Origin: Actinoplanes sichuanensis
GTDB taxonomy: Bacteria > Actinomycetota > Actinomycetes > Mycobacteriales > Micromonosporaceae
NCBI RefSeq assembly: GCF_033097365.1
Contig: NZ_AP028461.1
Location: 1,302,001 to 1,366,000, forward strand
DNA length: 64,000 nucleotides
Direction of reading: 5' to 3'
Part shown: in pieces, positions 1 through 8,150 of the stretch
Position numbering within the stretch: position 1 is the first letter of the stretch
How the letters are laid out: every line of letters starts with the position of its first letter
Notes under the pieces: generated by a model
The model's database searches: none
Told to the model about the DNA's origin: nothing
The model's input: the letters and a program-made list of their open reading frames with translations, nothing else
Translations under genes and position numbers: made by a program

Positions 1-33
1 TGGAACGCGGTCCCGTGGCAGGCGATCGTCTGA
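1..33 (+). CDS. possible C-terminal tail of a gene cut by the window edge
   Basis: Frame 1 is open from the first base and ends in TGA at 31-33, giving a ten-residue tail ending in QAIV. The tail is too short to assign a family. It may simply be chance; the next confirmed gene (mannonate dehydratase) lies on the other strand and ends at 141. The 34-140 gap shows nothing convincing apart from a small GTGACC/GGTCAC dyad at the end of the next gene. Confidence 0.2.
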   Translation, partial: WNAVPWQAIV

Positions 34-140
34 CCCTGAGGCGGCCGGAAAGTGTCGTACCCCTCCGGCAGGATCACGCCATGAGTCGGACCGAGGTGCT
101 TCCGGTTCGGTGGCTGCGGTGGTGGGCTGCCGTGACCGGG

Positions 141-1349
141 TCACCAGTTGTGCAGGGTGCCGTCCTCCAGGCGGTTCACCGGCAGGGCCGCGGGGCGGTA
201 GGGATATTGCGCGGCCAGCCCCTCGTCGATGTCGACCCCGAGCCCGGGCTCCTCGGACGGGTGCAGGTATCCGTCGGCGAAGTGGTATCCGTGTGGGAAG
301 ACGGCGTCGGTGGCCTCGGTGTGGCGCATGTATTCCTGCAGGCCGAAGTTGGGGATGGCCACGTCCAGATGCAGTGCCGCGGCCATGCAGACCGGCGAGA
401 GATCGGTCGCCCCGTGCGACCCGCTGCGCACGTGGTAGAGGTTCGCCAGGTCGAAGATGCGGCGCAGGTGGCTGATCCCGCCGGCGTGCACGACAGTCGC
501 GCGGATGTAATCGATGAGCTGTTCGCTGATCAGCTGCTGGCAGTCCCAGATCGTGTTGAAGACCTCGCCCACCGCGATCGGCGTGGTGGTGTGCTGCCGG
601 ATCAGGCGGAAACCCTCCTGGAGCTCGGCCGGCACCGGGTCCTCGATCCAGGTCAGGTTGTAGGGCTCCAGGCTGCGGCCGAGCCGGGCCGCCTCGATCG
701 GGGTGAGCCGGTGGTGCACGTCGTGCAGCAGTTTCAGAGTCGGGCCGAACTCGTCACGGACCCGGGCGAAGACCTCCGGCACGTGATCGAGGTACTGGGC
801 GGTGGACCAGGTGTTCTCGGTCGGCAGGGCGGCGTCCGCCGGTTCGTAGAAGAGCCGGTCCTTGGACACCCCGTAGGTGCTGGCCAGCCCCGGAATCCCG
901 GTCTGCACCCGGACGGCCCGGTAACCGAGATCGACGTAGTTCGCGATCTCCGGCAGCACGTCGTCGACGGTGTCGGCGTTGGCGTGGCCGTAAACCGTGA
1001 CGCCGTCCCGCGACCGCCCGCCGAGCAGTTGATAGACCGGCAGCCCGGCGACCTTGCCCTTGATGTCCCACAGGGCCGTGTCGACGGCCGCGATGGCCGA
1101 CATGGTCACCGGCCCACGCCGCCAGTAGGCGCCCCGGTACAGGTACTGCCAGGTGTCCTCGATCCGGGAGGCGTCGCGCCCGATGAGCGCCGGCACCACG
1201 TGCTCCTGGAGGTAGGCGGCGACGGCCAGCTCCCGGCCGTTGAGGGTCGCGTCGCCGACCCCGTACACGCCCGACGACGTCACGATCTTGAGGGTGACGA
1301 AGTTGCGGTCCGGGCAGGTCACGATCACCCGGGCGTCGGCGATTTTCAC
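141..1349 (-). CDS. manD: D-mannonate dehydratase, enolase superfamily
   Basis: Dehydrates D-mannonate to 2-keto-3-deoxy-D-gluconate in the cytoplasm during hexuronate catabolism. The 402-residue length is that of the ManD family. With the GTG start at 1349, preceded by an AGGAGG-type ribosome site at 1355-1361, residue numbers fall on those known for ManD: metal ligands D210, E236 and E262, the R147/Y159 base pair of residues, H212, and a histidine at 312 in the SHGATDLSP stretch. The open frame runs further upstream to 1619, but that part is low-complexity and overlaps the divergent sigma factor gene, so it is not used. Some ManD-like proteins are low-activity gluconate or mannonate dehydratases, so the exact substrate is inferred. 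No uronate isomerase or KDG kinase is adjacent. Confidence 0.9.
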   Translation of the reverse strand: MKIADARVIVTCPDRNFVTLKIVTSSGVYGVGDATLNGRELAVAAYLQEHVVPALIGRDASRIEDTWQYLYRGAYWRRGPVTMSAIAAVDTALWDIKGKVAGLPVYQLLGGRSRDGVTVYGHANADTVDDVLPEIANYVDLGYRAVRVQTGIPGLASTYGVSKDRLFYEPADAALPTENTWSTAQYLDHVPEVFARVRDEFGPTLKLLHDVHHRLTPIEAARLGRSLEPYNLTWIEDPVPAELQEGFRLIRQHTTTPIAVGEVFNTIWDCQQLISEQLIDYIRATVVHAGGISHLRRIFDLANLYHVRSGSHGATDLSPVCMAAALHLDVAIPNFGLQEYMRHTEATDAVFPHGYHFADGYLHPSEEPGLGVDIDEGLAAQYPYRPAALPVNRLEDGTLHNW

Positions 1350-1443
1350 TGTTTTCCTCCTGAGGCGGGTGCCAGGAGATTCGACTTTATCGATCTCGTT
1401 CGACTCGGCCAACCATTCACGGGTGCTCATGCGTTGGATAGGT

Positions 1444-1932
1444 GTGGACAGCGACTTCGCCGCCTTCGTCGAGGCACGACAGCACCGGCTGCTGCGCTCG
1501 GCGTACCTGGTCTGCGGCGACCACCATCTCGCCGAGGACCTGTTACAGGGTGCCCTGGTCAAACTCGCCCTGCGGTGGAGCCGGGTGCGCGAGGGCGATC
1601 CGGAGGCCTTCCTGCGCACGGTGATGTACCGGGACGCGGTCTCCTGGTGGCGACGCTTCCGTCGGGAGCACCTCAGCGATGCGCCGCCGGAGCGCCCGTC
1701 CGGTGGCGACGACGTGCCGAGCCGGCTGGTCTTCGAGGCGGCGCTACGACGACTGCCGCCACGACAGCGGGCGGTGCTGGTGCTGCGCTACTTCGACGAC
1801 CTCACCGAGGCCCGCACCGCGGAGATCCTCGGTGTCACCGTCGGCACGGTGAAGAGCCAGGCCAGCGCGGCCCTGCGGAAACTGCGGGAGCTGGCCCCGG
1901 AACTCGGTGACATGGCCGGAAAGGAACGATGA
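1444..1932 (+). CDS. SigE-family extracytoplasmic-function RNA polymerase sigma factor
   Basis: Small sigma factor of about 162 residues with region 2 ([20 protein letters not shown], then HHLAEDLLQ) and region 4 ([19 protein letters not shown], then a helix-turn-helix around [12 protein letters not shown]). This is the actinomycete SigE/SigL-like group that often lacks a classical anti-sigma gene. GTG at 1444 places the conserved DFAAFVEAR at the N-terminus; an in-frame ATG at 1429 is an alternative. The stop overlaps the next start by 4 bp (ATGA at 1929-1932), so translation is probably coupled to the membrane propeller protein, a likely sensor or regulator. The start lies only 94 bp from the divergent manD start. 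Confidence 0.88.
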   Translation: MDSDFAAFVEARQHRLLRSAYLVCGDHHLAEDLLQGALVKLALRWSRVREGDPEAFLRTVMYRDAVSWWRRFRREHLSDAPPERPSGGDDVPSRLVFEAALRRLPPRQRAVLVLRYFDDLTEARTAEILGVTVGTVKSQASAALRKLRELAPELGDMAGKER

Positions 1933-3167
1933 TGACGACTGACCGGCTCACCGAGCTGCTCGAGCAGAGTTCCGCGGACGTCAGTCCGCCGTCGTTCGCC
2001 GCGACCGCCTGGGCCACCGCCCGCCGGGTGCGCCGGCGTCGTCAGGTGATGGCGTCGGTGGCCGCGTTCGCCGCGGTCGTCGCCGTCACGGTGCCGCTGC
2101 GTGACCGGGGTGGCGACGACATCGTTCCGGCTCCGCCGGCCCCGTCGGCCACGCCGTCGGTGCCCACTTCCGGGGTCGACGTGATGCCGGAGAAACCGGT
2201 CCGGCGTGCGCTCGCGCCACTGCCCGCCGACTTCACGATTCCGGCTGATGCCCCGAGGCTGTCCGGGCATCCGGTGGAGCGGGCGGTGGCGGTGGTTCAG
2301 GAGAACGATCCGGATTCGGCGGACCGGTCGATGCGGCCGCTGCACGTTCTCGACGCGGCGGGGCAGTGGGTGCGGATCGATGTGGGCGAACTGGGGCGTA
2401 CCCATGATGAGAGTGGCAACGAGGCGGACCCGCTGCGCGGCAACTCCCTCTCCCCGGATGGGCGTCGCGTCGCCGTGCCCCAGCCGGATGCGCTCGTGGT
2501 GATCGATCTGCCCGCCGCGAAGGTGCATCGGATCCCGGTGCCCGGCCTGAACGAGCAGGTCATGTGGTCGGGCAACGGCGTCGTGTTCGTCGGGCAGGGG
2601 TCCGCCGGTGTGGTCCGGGTCGACTGGGCCACCGGGGTCGTCACCCCGGAGCCGGCGGCGATGTCGGCCTGGAACGGCGGCGGGAGCGCCATCGCGCCGG
2701 CCGAGATCGCGGAGTTGATCGGGGCTGACGGCGGCCGCGCGGTCCGGGTGTGGCGTCCGGGAGAGGCGGACCCGGTGCGCGCGGTTCCGGTCGACTTCCG
2801 GCTGGTCAAGCCATCGGGCTATGGCGTCAGCGAGTGGGAGGGCCCAGCCGTGCCCGACGGTGTGGGGCGGATCGCCGCCGCCGCGTGGGGTGACCATGCG
2901 CCGTCCGACGGCAGCCCGCAGAACTACGGCGGCGTGCAGATGCTGACCGTGGTCGACACGACCACCGGTCTGGTGGAACGGCTGCTCGATCTCGGTTCGG
3001 ACCGGTGGAAGAGCTGCTGCCGGGCCCTCGACTGGATCGACGACGGTCAGACCCTGCTGGCACAGACCGAACGAGAGGGCCTGATCACCTGGAACACCCG
3101 GACCGGCGAGATCACCCAGATCACCGCCGGCCCGTTCCGGGGCACCATCTCGATGAGGCTGCCGTGA
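1929..3167 (+). CDS. membrane-anchored beta-propeller-like protein, partner of the sigma factor
   Basis: 412 residues. About 39 cytoplasmic residues with an arginine cluster (RRVRRRRQ) precede one transmembrane helix at roughly 40-57 (MASVAAFAAVVAVTVPL). A Pro/Ala/Ser-rich linker follows, then an exported domain with recurring DG, WSGNG, WD and DxxTG turns typical of WD40/TolB-like propellers. This layout (short cytoplasmic tail, one helix, propeller) commonly follows SigE-family genes in actinomycetes, and the 4-bp overlap supports joint function. It may act as an anti-sigma-like sensor, but no zinc-finger anti-sigma motif is visible in the tail, so that role is inferred. Confidence 0.72.
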   Translation: MMTTDRLTELLEQSSADVSPPSFAATAWATARRVRRRRQVMASVAAFAAVVAVTVPLRDRGGDDIVPAPPAPSATPSVPTSGVDVMPEKPVRRALAPLPADFTIPADAPRLSGHPVERAVAVVQENDPDSADRSMRPLHVLDAAGQWVRIDVGELGRTHDESGNEADPLRGNSLSPDGRRVAVPQPDALVVIDLPAAKVHRIPVPGLNEQVMWSGNGVVFVGQGSAGVVRVDWATGVVTPEPAAMSAWNGGGSAIAPAEIAELIGADGGRAVRVWRPGEADPVRAVPVDFRLVKPSGYGVSEWEGPAVPDGVGRIAAAAWGDHAPSDGSPQNYGGVQMLTVVDTTTGLVERLLDLGSDRWKSCCRALDWIDDGQTLLAQTEREGLITWNTRTGEITQITAGPFRGTISMRLP

Positions 3168-3184
3168 TGCTGCTCCGCGCCGAC

Positions 3185-4171
3185 CTACTTGTGGTTGACG
3201 CCGTGCATCAGGGCGAGGATGGCCCGGTTGAGCGGTACCGGGACACCGTGCTGTTCGCCGAGGCGGACGACCGCACCGGTGATCAGTTCGTGTTCGGTGG
3301 CCCGGCCGGCCAGCCGGTCGTAGAGCATCGAGGTGCCGTCGTCGCCGGCGAATCCGTCGTAGATGTCCAGCGTGTGCTCGAGGTCGGCGTCGGAGAGGCG
3401 GGCGCCGGCGGCCCGGCCCACGGCGATCGCCTCGTCCAGCAGGGCCCGGGTCAGCTCGCGGACCGCCGGTTCGTGCTGGATGACCGACATCCGCTTCATG
3501 GTCAAGGAGGTCACCGGGTTGGCGCCGACGTTCGTGAGCAGCTTGCGCCACGCCGCTGTGGAGAAGTCGGCGACCCGTTCGACGTGCAGCCACGACCCGT
3601 CGAGCAGTGCCGCGAACCGGTCCGCCGGATCGGTCGCGCCGGTGCTGGTGGTGACCCGGCGGCCGGCGATGGTGGCGGACGGCTCGTCGAAGGTCGCCCG
3701 TGCTCCGTCACGTGCGGTGCCCGGCGCACCCGGGACGGTGATTCGCGCGCCCATCCGGTGCAGGACATGCCCGGGGCCCAGCGACTCGGCGGCCACGTAG
3801 ACCAGCGCCGGCAGCACCCGGGTGCCGCGCGGGACCAGCGGCCCGATGCGTTCGGCGTGGTCCACCCCGTTCTGCAGCACCACCACCGTGGTGCTCGGCC
3901 CGATCAACGGCCCGAACCACGCGGCGGCACCCGCTGCGTCCTGCGCCTTCGTGGCCAGCAGCACCCAGTCGACCTCGGTCGCCTCGGACGGGTCGACGAG
4001 AACCGGCACGTCGATCTCGCGCACGCTGTCGGCGCGTTCGACGACCAGGCGATCGATCGGCCGTCGCGCACAGACGACGACGTCGTGCCCGGCGTCCACC
4101 GCGGCGGCGGCGACCACCGTGCCGACCGCACCGGCCCCGATCACCGCGATGCGGGTCCGTCTTGTGGACAT
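3185..4171 (-). CDS. 2-dehydropantoate 2-reductase-like protein (PanE/ApbA family)
   Basis: Rossmann-fold NADPH-dependent reductase of 328 residues. The N-terminus has the dinucleotide motif IAVIGAGAVGTVVAAAA, and a VVVLQNGVDH segment corresponds to the family's substrate and cofactor region. The C-terminal half contains WRKLLTNVGANPVTSL, the family's conserved lysine/asparagine helix. PanE reduces ketopantoate to pantoate for CoA synthesis, but many paralogues in this family act on other 2-keto acids. It is divergent from a TetR gene with a perfect inverted repeat between them, so a regulated accessory role is likelier than housekeeping pantothenate synthesis. Confidence 0.82.
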   Translation of the reverse strand: MSTRRTRIAVIGAGAVGTVVAAAAVDAGHDVVVCARRPIDRLVVERADSVREIDVPVLVDPSEATEVDWVLLATKAQDAAGAAAWFGPLIGPSTTVVVLQNGVDHAERIGPLVPRGTRVLPALVYVAAESLGPGHVLHRMGARITVPGAPGTARDGARATFDEPSATIAGRRVTTSTGATDPADRFAALLDGSWLHVERVADFSTAAWRKLLTNVGANPVTSLTMKRMSVIQHEPAVRELTRALLDEAIAVGRAAGARLSDADLEHTLDIYDGFAGDDGTSMLYDRLAGRATEHELITGAVVRLGEQHGVPVPLNRAILALMHGVNHK

Positions 4172-4191
4172 TCCAGCCTCCCGATCAAACT

Positions 4192-4213
4192 AACTGAGAA
4201 GATTTTCTCAGTT
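4192..4213. promoter_or_regulatory. perfect inverted repeat, candidate TetR operator
   Basis: Two 9-bp arms, AACTGAGAA and TTCTCAGTT, are separated by GATT. The site sits 20 bp from the reductase start (4171) and about 80 bp before the TetR gene (4295), where one repressor could control both directions. A TAAGAT hexamer at 4283-4288 could be a -10 box giving a nearly leaderless TetR transcript. Confidence 0.6.
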
Positions 4214-4294
4214 CCCAGTTTGCGGGAGTTCCTTTTCGTCGTTGTTACGCGCCCGGAAAACCGGGGTGATGCCGCCCACTTCTAAGATCACCGG

Positions 4295-4885
4295 ATGAGT
4301 GACAGGCCGCGGCGCGGTGACGCCCGGATGCGCCGGGCAGCACTACTGGCCGCCGTCGGGGAGTTGCTCGCCGAGCGTGGACCCGGGTTTCCGCTGGCCG
4401 AGGCGGCCGGGCTGGCCGGGATCTCGACCGCCACCGCCTACCGCAACTTCTCCGACACGGCGAGCGCGATCGACGCGTTCTATGCCGAGCTCAGCGGCCA
4501 ACTCCTGGAGGCCTTCGACACGCTCCCGGCCGGAGCCGACCCGGTCGCCGACATCCGCGCGGTCTGCCACGAATGGGTGGCGCAAGCATCCAAGTGGGGC
4601 GCCGCCGCGGTGCACGTCCGCTCCCCGCGCGGTGTGCTCGCCCGGCGCGAGGACTCCTTCGTCGGGGGCCTCTACGAACGCCTCGGTGGGCTGGTCGGAC
4701 GGGCGATCGACAGTGGCGCCGCCCCCTCGCAGGATGTCCGGTTCGCCATCCTGATGTGGGTCACGATCTTCGACGAACGAGTCGTCGTCGACCTGACCCA
4801 CACCCTCGGGTGGACCATGCAGCAGGTCGCCGACCATCTCACCGGCGCCCTGCTGCGAGTCCTCGGCATTCCCGCGGCCACCTGA
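4295..4885 (+). CDS. TetR-family transcriptional regulator
   Basis: 196 residues. The N-terminal DNA-binding domain is seen as RRAALLAAVGELLAERG, then a helix-turn-helix FPLAEAAGLAGISTATAYRNF, matching the TetR pattern (T/S-ATAYRYF-type recognition helix). The C-terminal ligand domain is mostly helical and not assignable to a ligand. It is divergent from the PanE-like gene with a perfect inverted repeat in between (4192-4213), so repression of the neighbour and of itself is likely. No good ribosome site precedes the ATG at 4295, in line with a short or leaderless transcript. Confidence 0.87.
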   Translation: MSDRPRRGDARMRRAALLAAVGELLAERGPGFPLAEAAGLAGISTATAYRNFSDTASAIDAFYAELSGQLLEAFDTLPAGADPVADIRAVCHEWVAQASKWGAAAVHVRSPRGVLARREDSFVGGLYERLGGLVGRAIDSGAAPSQDVRFAILMWVTIFDERVVVDLTHTLGWTMQQVADHLTGALLRVLGIPAAT

Positions 4886-4980
4886 CCGCGGCGACGAACC
4901 GGGCAGGACGGCGCCGCGGCGGCCGAGGCACGGGGATCGCCGCGGTCGAGGCGCGGCGGCCAAGGTACGGCGGTCGCGGC

Positions 4981-5090
4981 GGCCGAGGTGCGGGTCGCGG
5001 TGGCGGCGGTGCGGCGACCGGGGCGGCCGAGGTGCGGGTCGCGGTGGCGGCGGTGCGGCGACCGGGGCGGCCGAGGTGCGGGTCGCGGCG
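4981..5090. repeat. 44-bp tandem repeat, about 2.5 copies
   Basis: GGCCGAGGTGCGGGTCGCGG begins at 4981, 5025 and 5069, an exact 44-bp period with two full copies and a partial third. Degenerate GGCCGAGGYRCGG pieces extend on both sides (about 4917-5150). The array fills the gap between the ends of the convergent TetR and hydrolase genes. No coding role is supported. Confidence 0.85.
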
Positions 5091-5165
5091 GCCGAGCTGC
5101 GGGGGCCGCGGCGGCCGAGCTGCGGCGGCCCCCCGCCGTCGAGATGCGGGAGCCGCCGCGCCGGG

Positions 5166-5882
5166 TCAGCTGACCGCTGCGACCGCCTCCAGGATCGTCT
5201 CGGCGACGGCGGCCGGCTGGGAGACCGGCAGGGCGTGGCCGCCGCCCGGGATCTCTCGCTGGACGCGGCCTTCGGCCCGCTGCGCCATCCACCGCATGGC
5301 CTCGGCCGGAATGTTGCGGTCCGCGTCACCCCAGATGAAGAAGCCGGGGACGGTACGCCAGACCGGCACCCCTTCGGCCAGTCCCTCGGTGAGGGCGGCC
5401 TCGGTGACCGGTCGCTGGGTGACCGCCATCAGCGCCGCGACAGACGGGTCGACGTCGGCCGCGAACTGCTGCGGGAACTTCGAAGGCTCGATCGACAGTT
5501 CGACCCCGCCGCCGGTCAGCGGGCGGGGCACGACCGCCCCGCCTAGGGTGCTGCCCTCGAACTTCCCGGACAGTTCGAGCGCGCTCTCTCCGGCCTCCGG
5601 GGTGAACGCGGCCACATACACCAGGGCCTTGACCGCCGCATCCCCGGCCGCGGCCTGGGTGATGACCTGACCGCCGTACGAGTGACCGACAAGGATCACC
5701 GGCCGCCCGATCGAGGCGACCACGTCCCGCACGTAGGCGGCGTCACCGGACAGGCTGCGCAGCGGGTTCGCGACGGCCAGCGCGGTGACGCCGGCCGTGG
5801 CCAGTTCCGCCGCGACCGCGTTCCAGCTCGCCGACTCGGCGAACGCGCCGTGCACCAGGACGACCACCGGCTTCTCGGACAT
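5166..5882 (-). CDS. alpha/beta-fold hydrolase
   Basis: 238 residues, cytoplasmic, no signal peptide. The fold is clear: VVVLVHGAFAESASW (oxyanion strand-loop), nucleophile elbow GHSYGG with the catalytic Ser, acid region WGDADRNIP and a GGGHALP histidine near the C-terminus. It belongs to the small EstC/pyrethroid-hydrolase-like group often annotated simply as alpha/beta hydrolase, so the substrate cannot be named. The ATG at 5882 is preceded by GGGAGGTAG, a fair ribosome site. It is divergent from the ABC-F gene across a 505-bp repeat-filled gap. Confidence 0.85.
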   Translation of the reverse strand: MSEKPVVVLVHGAFAESASWNAVAAELATAGVTALAVANPLRSLSGDAAYVRDVVASIGRPVILVGHSYGGQVITQAAAGDAAVKALVYVAAFTPEAGESALELSGKFEGSTLGGAVVPRPLTGGGVELSIEPSKFPQQFAADVDPSVAALMAVTQRPVTEAALTEGLAEGVPVWRTVPGFFIWGDADRNIPAEAMRWMAQRAEGRVQREIPGGGHALPVSQPAAVAETILEAVAAVS

Positions 5883-5985
5883 GACTACCTCCCGTGAACG
5901 ATTCGACGATCCCGGAACTTACGGAGGCCTTGTGGGCGCTCAGTGACAAACGAGTGCATCGGCCCGAGGGGAGTGAGCTATCGTT

Positions 5986-6140
5986 GCCGACGACCCGAAG
6001 CTGGGGCCGACGACCCGAAGCGGGGCCGACGACCCGAAGCGGGGCCGACGACCCGAAGCGGGGCCGACGACCCGAAGCGGGGCCGACGACCCGAAGCGGG
6101 GCCGACGCCCCGAACGTTGGGGCCGACGACCCGAATCTGG
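5986..6140. repeat. 19-bp tandem repeat array of mini-hairpins
   Basis: About eight copies of a 19-bp unit containing CCCGAAGCGGGG. CGACCCGAAG starts at 5991 and 6011, then every 19 bp at 6030, 6049, 6068 and 6087, with two diverged copies after. Each unit can fold as CCCG-aag-CGGG. Because 19 is not a multiple of three, the array is not a coding repeat. It lies in the leader side of the ABC-F gene (start 6388), within the 5883-6387 gap. The rest of that gap holds the 33-bp array and no supported gene. Confidence 0.85.
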
Positions 6141-6221
6141 GAGAGAGACATGGCAGGGGACGACGACATCGCGGGGTGAAGACCCCGCCCCGGCCGCCCG
6201 CGTGGCGGCTGCCTTCGTCGT

Positions 6222-6370
6222 GCCCGGAATCCCGGAAGTCCGGGAGCCCGGAAGATCCGGCATCCCGAGAGTCCGGGAGCCCGGAAGATCCGGAAACCCG
6301 AGAGTCCGGGAGCCCGGAAGATCCGGCATCCCGGAAGTCCGGGAGATCCGGAATCCCGGAAATCCACTTC
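6222..6370. repeat. 33-bp tandem repeat array with internal inverted repeats
   Basis: Four copies with a strict 33-bp period: GTCCGGGAG begins at 6238, 6271, 6304 and 6337. The first three copies contain TCCGGGAGCCCGGA, a perfect 6-bp inverted repeat with a 2-nt spacer; the fourth is shortened. The array ends 17 bp before the ABC-F start codon, so it lies in the mRNA leader or across the promoter. Confidence 0.85.
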
Positions 6371-6387
6371 CTTCCCCGAGGTGAGCC

Positions 6388-7968
6388 ATGTCCTTCTCCG
6401 TTTCCGAACTCTCCTTCGCCTGGCCGGACGACACTCCCGTCTTCGACAGGCTGATGCTGACCGTCCCGGAGGGCCGCACCGGTCTGGTCGCGATCAACGG
6501 CGCCGGCAAGTCCACCCTGCTCAAACTCGTGACCGGCGACCTGACCCCGACCGCCGGCACGATCACCGTCCGCGGGATGCTCGGTTACCTGCCCCAGCAT
6601 CTGCCGTTCGCGTCGGAGCAGACCGTCGCGCAGGTGCTCGGCGTCGACCGTACGATCGCTGCTCTGCATGCCATCGAAGGCGGCGACGCCGCCGAGGAGC
6701 ATTTCGCGGTGGTCGGCAACGATTGGGATGTCGAGGAGCGCAGCCGTGCCGAGCTCGACCGCCTCGGCCTCGACGACGTCACCCTCGACCGGCCGCTCGG
6801 CACTCTGAGCGGCGGTCAGGCGGTCTCCCTCGGTCTCGCCGCCGAGCTGCTGAAACGGCCCGATGTGCTGTTGCTCGACGAGCCCACCAACAACCTGGAC
6901 CGGGCCGCCCGGGAGCGGCTGATCGGTGTGGTCCGGTCCTGGAGCGGGACGCTGCTGGTGGTCAGCCACGACCGGGAGTTGCTCGACGAGATGGACCGGA
7001 TCGCCGTCCTCGACCACGGCGAGGTGGAGTGGCACGGCGGTGACTACTCCTCCTACGAGGAGGCCGCGGCGGCCGGCCGGGAGACCCTGGAGCGGCAGGT
7101 CCGCAACGCCGAGCAGGACCTCAAACGGCAGAAACGCGAGGCGCAGCAGGCTCGGGAGCGGGCCGCCCGCCGTTCGTCGAACGCGTCGCGCAACCTGGCC
7201 AACGCCGGTCTGGCGCGGATCCACGCGGGCAACCTGAAACGTGGCGCCGAGGTCTCCGCCGCTCGGGCCGCGGACGTGCACGGCGACCGGGTCGGGCAGG
7301 CCCAGGCGCGGTACGACCAGGCCAGCCGGGCCGCGAAGCAGGACGACCGGATCGTCCTGGACCTGCCCGGCACCAACGTCCCGGCCGGTCGTACCGTCTT
7401 CCACGGCGAGGGCCTGACCGCCCGCTACGGTGATCACCAGGTGTTCGCCGATGTCGATCTGATCGTCCGCGGGCCGGAGCGGATCGCGCTGACCGGCCCG
7501 AACGGCGCCGGCAAGTCGACGCTGCTGCGGTTGATCGAGAAGGACGCGGTGGGCCGGGTCGCCTACCTGTCGCAGCGCCTGGACCTGCTGGATCCGGCTC
7601 GGACGGTGGCCGAGAACCTGGCCGCGTTCGCTCCGGCGCTGCCCGACGCCGAGCGGATGAACCTGCTGGCCCGTTTCCTGTTCCGGGGAAGCCGCGCGCA
7701 CCTGCCGGTGTCGGTGCTCTCCGGTGGCGAGCGCCTGCGGGCCACCCTGGCGTGCATCCTGTTCGCCGAGCCCGCCCCGCAGTTGCTGTTGCTCGACGAG
7801 CCGACGAACAATCTGGACCTGGTCAGTGTGGGTCAGTTGGAGAACGCGTTGAACGCCTATCAGGGTGCGTTCGTCGTGGTCAGTCACGACGAACGGTTCC
7901 TGGCCGAGATCGGCGTCGACCGTTGGCTGGAGCTGTCCGGGACGTTACGGTCCACATCGGATAAGTGA
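6388..7968 (+). CDS. ABC-F family ATP-binding protein
   Basis: 526 residues with two nucleotide-binding domains and no membrane segment, the ABC-F layout. NBD1 (about 1-215) has Walker A INGAGKST near residue 38, signature LSGGQ and Walker [13 protein letters not shown] charged, Arg/Gln-rich linker covers about 220-320. NBD2 has [18 protein letters not shown] and a second [15 protein letters not shown] proteins act on the ribosome as translation factors or antibiotic-protection factors; which applies here is not decidable by eye. ATG at 6388 follows GAGGTGAGCC. The leader carries two hairpin-forming repeat arrays, which would suit attenuation control of the kind known for ribosome-protection ABC-F genes. 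Confidence 0.9.
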   Translation: MSFSVSELSFAWPDDTPVFDRLMLTVPEGRTGLVAINGAGKSTLLKLVTGDLTPTAGTITVRGMLGYLPQHLPFASEQTVAQVLGVDRTIAALHAIEGGDAAEEHFAVVGNDWDVEERSRAELDRLGLDDVTLDRPLGTLSGGQAVSLGLAAELLKRPDVLLLDEPTNNLDRAARERLIGVVRSWSGTLLVVSHDRELLDEMDRIAVLDHGEVEWHGGDYSSYEEAAAAGRETLERQVRNAEQDLKRQKREAQQARERAARRSSNASRNLANAGLARIHAGNLKRGAEVSAARAADVHGDRVGQAQARYDQASRAAKQDDRIVLDLPGTNVPAGRTVFHGEGLTARYGDHQVFADVDLIVRGPERIALTGPNGAGKSTLLRLIEKDAVGRVAYLSQRLDLLDPARTVAENLAAFAPALPDAERMNLLARFLFRGSRAHLPVSVLSGGERLRATLACILFAEPAPQLLLLDEPTNNLDLVSVGQLENALNAYQGAFVVVSHDERFLAEIGVDRWLELSGTLRSTSDK

Positions 7969-8150
7969 CCGCTTTTCGTCCCCTCGGGGCCGGATGATAG
8001 CCGTCCCTCGAAGGTCGGTGCGGGACCCCGCCGGTGAGGTCCCGCACCGGAACCAACTTTGGGATGGTTCTTGGACAATGATGTTGACTTGCGGTCCACG
8101 AAGGAATCGCATGAAGGCCTCAAAAGAATCAACACTGGGTGGAGGCACTC

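Noticed and set aside
15..1910. Very long open frame opposite manD and through the sigma factor
   Set aside because: It is the mirror frame of high-GC genes; it has no family motif, and manD and the sigma factor explain both strands.
5943..6179. Open frame running through the 19-bp repeats
   Set aside because: The repeat period is not a multiple of three and the product is only permuted repeat sequence; no ribosome site.
5986..6370. CRISPR array
   Set aside because: Repeats are directly abutting with no unique spacers, and no cas genes are present.
5743..7887. Long minus-strand open frame under the ABC-F gene and repeats
   Set aside because: Shadow of the ABC-F gene and of the repeat arrays; its product is Gln/Arg/Pro-rich with no domain.
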